Below, in pieces: positions 42,935 to 51,449 of a stretch of 64,000 nucleotides of DNA; position 1 is the first letter of the stretch; each line of letters opens with the position of its first letter. Source of the stretch: Rhizosphaericola sp047606825 (lineage in GTDB: Bacteria; Bacteroidota; Bacteroidia; Chitinophagales; Chitinophagaceae); NCBI GenBank assembly GCA_047606825.1, contig JASGDY010000104.1, positions 1 through 64,000 on the forward strand, given 5' to 3'. The notes beneath the pieces were generated by a model, which saw nothing but the letters and a program-made list of their open reading frames with translations, was not told the DNA's origin and searched no databases. A program made the translations under genes and the position numbers.

Positions 42935-43531
42935 ATGAAAAAAGTATTCTTAGCATTGGGAATTTTAGCATTGGTCGGTCTTACAAAAGAAAAAGCAAGT
43001 GCGCAGATTGAGAAAGGGAATACGATGTGGGGCGGTTCGCTGACCAGTTTCAACATTGGTCTCAAAAAAGGAGAGGGCTGGGACTTCGGCGTAACGCCGA
43101 AAGCAGGTTATTTTGTTAAGGACAACTTGGCAGTAGGTGGATATGTCAATTTGGGATTTAGCAAAGCAGGTTCCGGTCAATCAACCAAGAGCACTTATGG
43201 TGTAGGTGCGTTTACGCGTTACTACGCGCAGCCGGACCAAGTGAATAACCTATTGAAGCATGGTCGCTTCTTTGGCGAGGTCAGCGCAGGCTTTGGAGGG
43301 CAAAGTCAGAAGGGGCAACCGACGACCAATGGCTTCCAGTTTGGTTTCGGACCGGGATATTCCTATTTCGTAACAAAGAATGTGGGATTGGAAGGCTTGA
43401 TTAAATACAATGGCACCGTGGGTGGTGGCAATACGACCTACCAACATAATGTTACATTTAACCTAGGTTTCCAGATTTATTTACCGTCTTCCAAGATCAA
43501 AAGCGCGATAAAAGATCCGAGCAGCCTCTAG
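42935..43531 (+). CDS. Outer membrane beta-barrel protein
   Basis: 198 aa with a signal peptide (MKKVFLALGILALVGLTKEK) ending near ASAQ. The mature protein alternates amphipathic strands with glycine-rich turns (FGVTPKAGYFVKDNLAVGGY, FGFGPGYSYFVTKNVGLEGL), the signature of small eight-stranded barrels of the OmpA/OprF-like type found widely in Bacteroidota. No enzymatic motif. The last strand FNLGFQIYLP is followed by a polar tail. Monocistronic, with its own terminator. Confidence 0.8.
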   Translation: MKKVFLALGILALVGLTKEKASAQIEKGNTMWGGSLTSFNIGLKKGEGWDFGVTPKAGYFVKDNLAVGGYVNLGFSKAGSGQSTKSTYGVGAFTRYYAQPDQVNNLLKHGRFFGEVSAGFGGQSQKGQPTTNGFQFGFGPGYSYFVTKNVGLEGLIKYNGTVGGGNTTYQHNVTFNLGFQIYLPSSKIKSAIKDPSSL

Positions 43532-43595
43532 ACCGCCAAGGTCTTCGAAAAAGTCTTTCTTTTACACAAAAATGTCATAAAACAAAATAAACAAG

Positions 43596-43626
43596 CCTTG
43601 GGATACATTATCTCAAGGTTTTTTCT
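43596..43626 (+). terminator. Rho-independent terminator after the beta-barrel gene
   Basis: CCTTGGGATA (43596-43605) pairs with TATCTCAAGG (43609-43618) with one G-T wobble and a 3-nt loop, followed by six T. Confidence 0.85.
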
Positions 43627-43722
43627 TAATATTGGTATCGGTATGCATGATGTCATTGGAGTGGTGGCACCGATACCAAGTAATGGCGGCCGAAACTTAA
43701 GGTTAACGAGTTTGTACGGGTA

Positions 43723-43730
43723 TATATTTG
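43723..43730 (+). promoter_or_regulatory. -7 box for ssb
   Basis: TATATTTG, a perfect TAnnTTTG match, 25 nt upstream of the ATG at 43756. Confidence 0.5.
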
Positions 43731-43755
43731 CTTAACTTATTAAAATTGAACAACC

Positions 43756-44196
43756 ATGATTAGATTAACTGCCATAGGAAACCTTGGGAGGGACAGCGTG
43801 ACCAATGAAGTAAATGGCCGGCATGTGATTAATTTCACCATTGCCCATTCTGAGCGTTATAGAGACCAGGAAAAGACCATCTGGGTTGAATGTGCCTATT
43901 GGACTGAAAAACTGGGCATCGCCCCATATCTGAAAAAGGGGATAACGGTCTATGTAGAAGGTACACCTGACATTAGGACTTACCAGACCAATGATGGACG
44001 CCAGGGGGCGTCGTTGACTTTGCGTGTATTGTCGGTACAACTGGTCGGAGGACGTAACAATAGTGGAGAGCCGGGAGACTATACGCCTACGGCAAGTACA
44101 CCTTCTGCGCCGGCAGCACCTTCGTCGTCGGATGCGGGAAGCTCCCATGTTGCGCCGGCACCATCGGGTGATGTTGAGGACGATCTGCCGTTCTAA
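43756..44196 (+). CDS. ssb: Single-stranded DNA-binding protein
   Basis: 146 aa. OB-fold with typical segments IGNLGRDSV, FTIAHSERYR, WVECAYWTEKLGIAPYLKKG and VYVEGTPDIRTYQ. A disordered Pro/Ser/Ala-rich linker follows, and the tail DVEDDLPF is the acidic tip that recruits replication and repair proteins. Acts as a tetramer. Because the locus is isolated, next to IS remnants, this could be a secondary ssb; a chromosomal primary copy cannot be excluded. Confidence 0.95.
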   Translation: MIRLTAIGNLGRDSVTNEVNGRHVINFTIAHSERYRDQEKTIWVECAYWTEKLGIAPYLKKGITVYVEGTPDIRTYQTNDGRQGASLTLRVLSVQLVGGRNNSGEPGDYTPTASTPSAPAAPSSSDAGSSHVAPAPSGDVEDDLPF

Positions 44197-44230
44197 CATA
44201 TAGGATATTTATGCCAGTCTGTGGTTCCAA

Positions 44231-44275
44231 CTGCCAAAATCCTTTCCTGTTTAGGGAAAGGATTTTGGCAGTTTA
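44231..44275 (+). terminator. Strong terminator after ssb
   Basis: CTGCCAAAATCCTTTCC (44231-44247) is perfectly complementary to GGAAAGGATTTTGGCAG (44255-44271), 17-bp stem with a 7-nt loop, followed by TTTATA. Confidence 0.9.
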
Positions 44276-44847
44276 TACGTATTGTGGAATCCGAAATGTG
44301 CAGGTAAGAAAATGAAGGATACGGTTCAAATTTATGCTTATGAGATAAAATATCTCGGTCTTGCCTTAGGAAAGACTGTTTAGCAGTTATCCCTATCCAC
44401 AGTAGAAATTATAAATATATTTTTCATAAAACTTGTTTTTTTTGATTTTTATGTTAACTTCGAGTTAATCAAAGTGTAAATTTATTCTCATGAAATATTG
44501 GATATAAGTTTTCTTTGGTTGCATAGTTACATCTGCCCTCCCTTTGACGCCAATATTGCTTTTAGGGAAAACGTTGTTTTTGATCTGGAAATAAAGGCAC
44601 ATGGATAAAATGTCAATATGTGTTTATTGTCTATTGTGAGAAAATGTTTTTTATGAGAGTGTGCATAAGAGTCTGGGTACGGCTCGGGTTAGAGACTATG
44701 TCAGTATAATAACGTATGAGGTCTGTTAAGAACCTTGTCAAAATTAATTTAGAATAATTACGTTATAAATACCGGCGTCTCGACCAGTAAAGCAAATATC
44801 AGTATTGCCCGAAGAAAGGCAGGCCTTGGAAGAAGGCTCCAGAAACG
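44276..44847. other. AT-rich intergenic DNA
   Basis: No gene found. The segment is AT-rich with several stops in all frames. From about 44790 a region of different composition begins that belongs to the transposase remnant to the right. Confidence 0.4.
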
Positions 44848-45064
44848 GGAACGCACACTGTCATCGTGCCGGACAATGCCAAAAATACCCCAATCGCAAA
44901 AAATGAAATATATGCGAAGCATCTGGGCAAAGGGGAATTTGTCTCTCTTCTTTCTGGTGTCCTACAGCCCGGACCTGAACATAATCGAAAGGCTGCGGAA
45001 GGAACTGAAAGCCAGATGGATTCGTCTTGATGACTACGAAGATGGACAACAATTGTTCTGTTAG
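44848..45064 (+). pseudogene. Remnant of an IS630-family transposase
   Basis: One frame reads THTVIVPDNAKN, the metal-binding second Asp region of IS630/Tc1-type DDE transposases. After a frameshift near 44940 another frame reads YSPDLNIIERLRKELKARW, the canonical C-terminal block with the last catalytic Glu. N-terminal and first-Asp regions are absent. The element is therefore dead. Confidence 0.75.
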
Positions 45065-45228
45065 CGTAAAATCAATACTCAACGCGGTCGGAAACCAGTT
45101 GTTTATTAAATTTAAACAGTTCAACTGGTTAGTCTGATATAATATTGAAGAGGTACTTATTGTCGACAATCCATATATTGTAAATAAAAAAATATATCAA
45201 AGTAGTGTTAAGTTTATATTAACGTGCA

Positions 45229-45236
45229 TATATTTG
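45229..45236 (+). promoter_or_regulatory. -7 box upstream of the first SusC gene
   Basis: TATATTTG, a perfect TAnnTTTG match, 176 nt before the ATG at 45413. If used, the mRNA would carry a leader of about 170 nt containing the two hairpins at 45293-45348. Confidence 0.45.
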
Positions 45237-45292
45237 TGTTGATAATATTTTAACACAAGAGGGTTTTCAAAGGATATTAAACTGAGATTTTT

Positions 45293-45348
45293 TATACGGC
45301 CATGGCCGTATAAGCATGTGCCACACAGCCAAAGGCTGTGTGGCACAT
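45293..45348. promoter_or_regulatory. Two consecutive perfect hairpins in the leader of the first susC
   Basis: TATACGGCCATGGCCGTATA (45293-45312) is a perfect 20-bp palindrome. Three bases later ATGTGCCACACAGCC (45316-45330) and GGCTGTGTGGCACAT (45334-45348) form a perfect 15-bp stem with loop AAA. Either could terminate, attenuate or protect the transcript, or be a DNA operator. There is no U-run directly after the second stem, so simple termination is less likely. Confidence 0.75.
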
Positions 45349-45412
45349 ATAAAACTTTTTAAATATATATGATTAAACACTTTTTTATATTTATTTCTAA
45401 TCCACTAAACAC

Positions 45413-48400
45413 ATGAGAAGATTAAGGAAAGCTGGAATGCTAGTAGCATTTCTTTGGTCAGTAATGTACTGCCATGGCCAGACAACTAAAACGGTGTCTG
45501 GGGTTGTGAACAATGAGAAGGATGCTCCTTTGGAAGGTGTCTCCGTTGTTGTCGGAAAACGAGTGACGCAAACTGATGAGAAAGGAGCTTTTTCTTTTTC
45601 TGTACCCACCTCCGCGACAAAGGTTACTTTTTCCCTGGTTGGTTATGAATCGAAGTCTTTACCTATTTCCGAAAGTATGACTGTCGTGTTGAAGTCAGCC
45701 AATACGGATATAGGAGAGGTCGTTGTTGTTGGGTACGGTACACAGAAGAGAAAAGAATTGACAGGTGCGATTGCCAATATCTCCGGAAAAGTCGTAGCCG
45801 AAAAACCTGCCCAATCGTTTGACCAGGCGCTCTCTGGTGCTGCATCCGGCGTACAGGTCACCTCCCAAAGCGGGGTTGTCAATTCTGCTCCTGTATTTAG
45901 GATTCGTGGTACCAATAGTATTTCTTTGAGTTCTTACCCCTTAATCATCATCGATGGTGTGATGGCCTATACGGGAGATTATTCCTCTACCTCGGCTGCC
46001 AACAATCCCTTGGCAAGTATCAATCCCAATGATATTGAAAGTATTGATGTTGCCAAGGACGCAGCGGCGACGGCCATCTATGGTAGCCGTGCGGCGAACG
46101 GCGTTGTGTTTGTCACGACTAAAAAAGGAAGGAATGGCAAACCAAAGCTGGTGTACGATACCTGGTATGGTTGGAATAAACCAATGAGTATTCCAGAGGT
46201 TTTGCATGCCAGTGACTACGTTACGTATAAGAATGCGGCGGTTGCGAACAGCGCAAGCTCTGGAAGCATCAGTTTTGTACAGACAGATGACGCCAGCGGA
46301 AATCCGATCGATACCAAATGGTCGGACTATGTATATCGTACCGGATTTTCGTTGAGCCATGCAATAAATGTTTCTGGCGGCAGCGACAATACAAAATACT
46401 ACTTTGGTGCCGGCTATACCAAACAGGAAGGTATCATCAAACGAAATGACTTTAAGCGTCTGAATGCCTTGTTCAACATAGACAGTAAGATTAATGACTA
46501 CTTGTCTGTCGGTGGAAAAATCTCTTATTCCAATGAGCTGAACCTGGCAGCAACTTCTTCTGGCTCTTTGAGTGGGAGTGCCTTTAATACCAGTGGTTTG
46601 GGTAGGCTTTCGCTGGTTTTACCGTCCATCATTTCTCCCTACACTACGGATGGCAGCTACAATGTCAACGGCTCCGCGATAGGAAGCTCGGGTAATGTGG
46701 TCGGCATTTCTAGCCTTTCCTATTATAATCCTGTTGTATTGCTGGACAAAGATTATAGCAACAGCGAAAACAACCATGTCCAGTCCAATGCCTATGTACA
46801 GCTAAAGCCCATTCAATATATCACACTTAAGAGTCAGTATGGTATTGATTATTTGTTCATAGACAACAACATATTTTGGAATTCGTTGAACGGCGATGGT
46901 TATTCTTATGGTGGTTACGCATGGTCGGGATATTCCAATTACAAAAGATGGATCTGGACCAATACCGCCCAGTTTGACTATTCATTGGGAAAACATGGAT
47001 TCAATGCACTCTACGGTAACGAGCAGAACCAATACTATGGGAAAGGCTATGGACTGAACAGGCAGGGTCTTTCCGATGATGCAACGGATGTCATCCAGGC
47101 TGGCTTTACGACGAACAATGCAGCAAACCTTTTCATCACAGAGAATTACCAGTTGTCCAATTTTGGTAGGTTCAATTATAACTATGATGGCAAGTATATG
47201 CTTAGTGCCAATCTCCGTCAGGATAAATATTCGGCTCTTGGTATCAAAAAAGGAACTTTCTGGGGCATCTCCGCAGGATGGGATATTGCTAGGGAAAGCT
47301 TCTTCGAAAAATCCCAATTGGGAAAAATATTTTCCCAGTTGAAGTTTAGGGGAGGTTATGGTAAAGTAGGTAACATCAATGGGATCGGCAGCTATGCAGC
47401 GTATTCCACTTTTGCATCTGGATTGTATGGAGGAGACCCCTCCCTGTACTTCTCGGCAGTGGGTAGCCCAACGCTCAAATGGGAAACGAGTAAGCAGACA
47501 AACATCGGACTGAGCTTCGGCATTCTGAACAATAAAATCACCGGAGACATCAATTATTACAAAAACAGTATTGATGGTATGATCTTGGCCGTACCCCAAG
47601 CCCCATCTACTGGACTGCCGTCCAGTCCGTTGATGAACGTTGGTTCCATGTACAACAAGGGCTGGGAACTTAATGTTTCCGCAACGCCAGTGTCTTCCAA
47701 GGACTTTACATGGAACACCTCGTTCAACATAACCTTCAACAAGAACATGGTTACAGCCCTGGCAGACGGTCTTAGTGAAATACAGACAACCACGTCCAGC
47801 CTGGAAACGGTAAATCTTACCAGGGTTGGGTACAGTCTGGGCTACCTATGGGTGGTAAGGACTGGTGGTGTCGACCCAGAAACTGGCAAACGGATATTTG
47901 TCAACTCCGATGGCGAGAAAGTTTACTATACTTACTATGCTGCCGGCAATGGAGGCAACAACTATTCTACCACTGCCGACGGAACGACTAAATATACCAG
48001 CTCGTCAGGAGGTACGTCCATAACACAGGCAACAGATGGTGTAATGTACAAGCCAACACAGCCCAAAGGATACGGCGGATGGACTAACTCAATCAACTAC
48101 AAAGGAATCCAGTTGGATTTGTTGTTTACGTACCAATATGGCAACTATATATACTACGGTACCAACGCAGGCTTGCATGACCAACGTTGGTGGAACAATT
48201 CCACTGATGTGTTGACAGATGCATGGCAAAGCAGTGGAGACCAAGGTAAGAAGTATGCAAAGCCCATCTATGGCGATAATGTTTCCAACGGTTCTTCCTT
48301 CCCATTGGATATCAACGTATTCAAGGGAGACTTCATCAAGCTTAAAAACCTGTCTTTGGGTTACAACATCCGTTCTAGTATGTTGGAAAAGGTAAAAATA

Positions 48401-48571
48401 AGTAACATAAAGGTTTATGGAAGTGCGCAGAATCTACTCTTCATAACACCTTATCCTGGTCCGGATCCTGAAGTTTCATCCAATGGAAATACTGCCAGTG
48501 GCATGGGGATCGACAGGAATACGATTGCCAATGCGAGAACTTTTACTGTAGGTCTAAATGTTGTATTTTAA
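45413..48571 (+). CDS. SusC/RagA family TonB-linked outer membrane protein (first pair)
   Basis: 1052 aa. Signal peptide ending near CHGQ (residue 22); carboxypeptidase-like regulatory domain (about 25-100); SusC signature VVVGYGTQKRKELTGAI; plug domain with SIDVAKDAAATAIYGSRA; long barrel to the C-terminal NARTFTVGLNVVF. SusC proteins import glycans or peptides across the outer membrane in complex with a SusD lipoprotein, here encoded 11 nt downstream. No glycoside hydrolase, protease or regulator adjoins the pair, so the substrate cannot be inferred. Expression may depend on the two leader hairpins. Confidence 0.95.
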   Translation: MRRLRKAGMLVAFLWSVMYCHGQTTKTVSGVVNNEKDAPLEGVSVVVGKRVTQTDEKGAFSFSVPTSATKVTFSLVGYESKSLPISESMTVVLKSANTDIGEVVVVGYGTQKRKELTGAIANISGKVVAEKPAQSFDQALSGAASGVQVTSQSGVVNSAPVFRIRGTNSISLSSYPLIIIDGVMAYTGDYSSTSAANNPLASINPNDIESIDVAKDAAATAIYGSRAANGVVFVTTKKGRNGKPKLVYDTWYGWNKPMSIPEVLHASDYVTYKNAAVANSASSGSISFVQTDDASGNPIDTKWSDYVYRTGFSLSHAINVSGGSDNTKYYFGAGYTKQEGIIKRNDFKRLNALFNIDSKINDYLSVGGKISYSNELNLAATSSGSLSGSAFNTSGLGRLSLVLPSIISPYTTDGSYNVNGSAIGSSGNVVGISSLSYYNPVVLLDKDYSNSENNHVQSNAYVQLKPIQYITLKSQYGIDYLFIDNNIFWNSLNGDGYSYGGYAWSGYSNYKRWIWTNTAQFDYSLGKHGFNALYGNEQNQYYGKGYGLNRQGLSDDATDVIQAGFTTNNAANLFITENYQLSNFGRFNYNYDGKYMLSANLRQDKYSALGIKKGTFWGISAGWDIARESFFEKSQLGKIFSQLKFRGGYGKVGNINGIGSYAAYSTFASGLYGGDPSLYFSAVGSPTLKWETSKQTNIGLSFGILNNKITGDINYYKNSIDGMILAVPQAPSTGLPSSPLMNVGSMYNKGWELNVSATPVSSKDFTWNTSFNITFNKNMVTALADGLSEIQTTTSSLETVNLTRVGYSLGYLWVVRTGGVDPETGKRIFVNSDGEKVYYTYYAAGNGGNNYSTTADGTTKYTSSSGGTSITQATDGVMYKPTQPKGYGGWTNSINYKGIQLDLLFTYQYGNYIYYGTNAGLHDQRWWNNSTDVLTDAWQSSGDQGKKYAKPIYGDNVSNGSSFPLDINVFKGDFIKLKNLSLGYNIRSSMLEKVKISNIKVYGSAQNLLFITPYPGPDPEVSSNGNTASGMGIDRNTIANARTFTVGLNVVF

Positions 48572-48582
48572 ATTAGAAAACA

Positions 48583-50055
48583 ATGAAAATTAAAAACATA
48601 TTTATAGGAATCATTCTTACGGGTGGCCTGCTGTTCGCAGCCTGCAACAGTAAGCGGTTGGACACCGTTCCTCAGGATTCCGTTATTGACGCTACTGCTT
48701 TCTCCACTTCCGACAGGATCTATGCACAATTGCTTTCTTTGTATAGTTCCTTGAAAAGTGGCCAGCTATATGGTGGCAGGGCTGTGATTTATGGCGATAT
48801 TAAGGCCGATCAGTTTATTAATCAGACGAACAACAGCGTGACCGGATATGATGTATGGACGGGAACTGCGACCAATTCCTCCACGAGCATTGAAAATCTG
48901 TGGGCACAGGCCTACCTTACGATTAACAAGTGCAACATATTTATCCAAGGGGTCGATTCGTTAGGAACTGGTATTGTCACCACTGACGAGGCTTCTCAAT
49001 ATATCGCCGAAGCCAAATTCATCAGAGCATTATGTTATTCCAAGCTCTTGGAATATTATGCCTATCCTTATGCCTATGGTAGTGGAGGCGGCTCTAATCT
49101 GGGTGTGCCGTTGAGGTTGACCGCTATCGTTGGCGGCGGATATTCAGATTTGGCAAGGAGCACTGTCGCTGAAGTATATACACAGATCTTAAGTGATCTG
49201 GACGATGCGGAAAGTGACTTGCCTACTTCCTATTCTTCCGATTATGACAATACTACCAGGGCGCACATGAATACGGCAATTGCATTGAAGACCAGGATTT
49301 ACCTGAATATGCAGGATTATGCCAACGTCGTAACCGAAGCCAATAAGATCGTGTCCGACGCTGCCCCATTCGCGGCATCCTCAGGTGTGGCCAATACATT
49401 GGAGAGCAGCATCAGCACGGTATTTGCATCTCCATATACCAGTCTGGAGTCCATATTCTCAATGCCCATGACGACTACGTCAGGGGATTATCCGGGTACG
49501 CAGGCCGCATTGGCTTATTACTTTTCAAAATCGGTAGGCAATGGGGAATTTTCTGTTAACACTAGTGGTATCTACGCCGATGCCACATGGACATCCACTG
49601 ACGACCGTCGTGATTTCATCGTTTCTTATACTTCCGGCTCTTCCACTACTTATTGGTTGAGCAAATATCCGACCGCAAGCCCTTATACCGACTATGTGCC
49701 TGTTATCAGGTATTCTGAAGTGCTGTTAAACCTGTCAGAGGCGTTGGTAAGGTCCACAAGCAGCATAACTACAAGGGCTGTGGCATTGTTGAACGCCGTG
49801 AGGAATAGGTCCGATGCAAGTACGACCTATACTACATCAAGTTTTAGCTCCACGAGTACTCTTATCGAAGCGATACTCAAAGAAAGGACGATTGAGTTTT
49901 TGGGAGAGGGGATGCGCAACGGTGATTTAATGCGCCTCGTACAGACCATACCAGCTAAAGGTGCCGTGGGTACGATAGCCGCAGGCGCCTCTAATTATAT
50001 CTGGCCCATACCCGCGACTGAACTTTCTTTGAACAAGCTAGCCGTGGATAATTAA
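48583..50055 (+). CDS. SusD/RagB family nutrient-binding lipoprotein (first pair)
   Basis: 490 aa. Lipobox LLFAAC gives lipidated C21. SusD features include the TPR-like helices around IENLWAQAYLTINKCNIFIQ, the block YIAEAKFIRALCYSKLLEYY and the C-terminal EAILKERTIEFLGEGMRNGD. It forms the lid over the SusC barrel upstream and captures substrate at the cell surface. A strong terminator follows 15 nt after the stop, closing a two-gene operon. Confidence 0.95.
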   Translation: MKIKNIFIGIILTGGLLFAACNSKRLDTVPQDSVIDATAFSTSDRIYAQLLSLYSSLKSGQLYGGRAVIYGDIKADQFINQTNNSVTGYDVWTGTATNSSTSIENLWAQAYLTINKCNIFIQGVDSLGTGIVTTDEASQYIAEAKFIRALCYSKLLEYYAYPYAYGSGGGSNLGVPLRLTAIVGGGYSDLARSTVAEVYTQILSDLDDAESDLPTSYSSDYDNTTRAHMNTAIALKTRIYLNMQDYANVVTEANKIVSDAAPFAASSGVANTLESSISTVFASPYTSLESIFSMPMTTTSGDYPGTQAALAYYFSKSVGNGEFSVNTSGIYADATWTSTDDRRDFIVSYTSGSSTTYWLSKYPTASPYTDYVPVIRYSEVLLNLSEALVRSTSSITTRAVALLNAVRNRSDASTTYTTSSFSSTSTLIEAILKERTIEFLGEGMRNGDLMRLVQTIPAKGAVGTIAAGASNYIWPIPATELSLNKLAVDN

Positions 50056-50070
50056 TTCAAATCCAAATCC

Positions 50071-50111
50071 AAAAGAAAAGCTGCCCTTATTGTAAGGGCA
50101 GCTTTTCTTTT
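50071..50111 (+). terminator. Terminator of the first SusCD operon
   Basis: AAAAGAAAAGCTGCCCTTA (50071-50089) pairs perfectly with TAAGGGCAGCTTTTCTTTT (50093-50111), a 19-bp stem with a 3-nt loop; the U-run is part of the stem. Confidence 0.93.
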
Positions 50112-51449
50112 GGTGTAAAAAAAGACCTATATAACGTATCCTGTATCCTAAAGAATTATGGCAAAGTGAAAGAGATTGATAATGTCATTATCTGTAGGAT
50201 TCGTGCTTGAGTATATGTTTGATACGGTTGTAAGATATATGGCAACAAGATATTATAATATGCCGATGCGGAGTTGAACTGCAAACTGTGAGTTTGGGCA
50301 GCGTACCGTTATTTTGATTCTGCTACGAAGAACAAAGGTCAAGTAGCCAAAATCCTTTTAGTACAACCGAAAAGAATTTTAGGCGGTTAAGTCCTCTTTT
50401 AGAATTGGAATGCATCTTAATTGAATGTTTTATGTACTAAGTTCTATAGATTTTTGTTTTTCTAATAAAAGGCTGTTTAATATCAACAAAAAGCGTATTA
50501 TGGGATTTCTCCTATCGTCGAAATGACGCGCTGGGTTTGTTCTTTTTACTCAAAATTGATGATGATTTGAAGCAAAAACAGCACCTCGCATGTCATTTAG
50601 CTTTGTTCGTTTCGCAGGGTAAGCGTTTGGAATCCGCTGAGGATAGAAACTATGTTTGAGTATATCGTGTTATGTTTTTTCTTGACGAGTATTTAAGGTT
50701 AGAGGTGTAGGTTGTTTTTGACAACTTAAACGTAAAGCATTTGTTTGTTTCTAAAACTAATTTGATAATGTATGGGAGAAAAGACATTTCAATAGAAAAT
50801 TAGAAAATGTGGAAGCCTTCTTCCGGGTAATCGTGAGACAATAGAGGATGCGTGTTTTGTTTTTCCTGTTATATAGATATTAGTTATAAATTTATTAGTC
50901 TACTTTTTTGGTAGATTAATAAATTTATGTTTCCTTTGTGAAAAATAGATAGTTATTGTTAGTAAATAGATAGCGCTAATTTAACAAAAAGATTAAACTG
51001 GTATTGTCTAATGAAAATAATATGAGAAGTATAGGGAAAATATGAAAGCAAAATTCTTTTAGTAGCTGCAATAACAATTATTAAACCCTGTATGTTCTAC
51101 TTCGGAGATTTGAGACATCAGCAGAAACGCAATGTCGACATCATCCAAAAAAAGTTTAGAACGTAACAAAAAGTACATATACACATGGGAAAAAATATAC
51201 CATTAACTCTGCTAAGGGCTTTTATTGCCCTAATAATAGGTGACCGTAACGCTATCCGAAATATATATCTAACATATCTAGATAGTGGGTAATTCGTTAT
51301 CAGTCAATACTTTGTAAGAAAAATCATCGTATTTTTTTGTATTAATACAAAAGACGGAAGCACGGCCATGCTTCCGTCTAGATGCAGTATTTAATACACG
51401 TTATAGAGATGCATATATTAAACTTTTAACCCACATCAATTTTAAAGGT
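50112..51449. other. Long AT-rich intergenic region between the two SusCD operons
   Basis: About 1.3 kb without a supportable gene. Contents: a dispersed-repeat fragment at 50471-50514 (related to 24955-25030); an 18-bp stem with one mismatch at 50886-50903/50911-50928; a broken short frame starting ATGAAAGCAAAATT at 51042 that reads into ILLVAAITIIKP only after a frameshift; and a perfect 11-bp hairpin AGACGGAAGCA/TGCTTCCGTCT at 51352-51379, 71 nt before the second susC. An sRNA or a regulatory leader could be here, but nothing identifies one. Confidence 0.4.
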
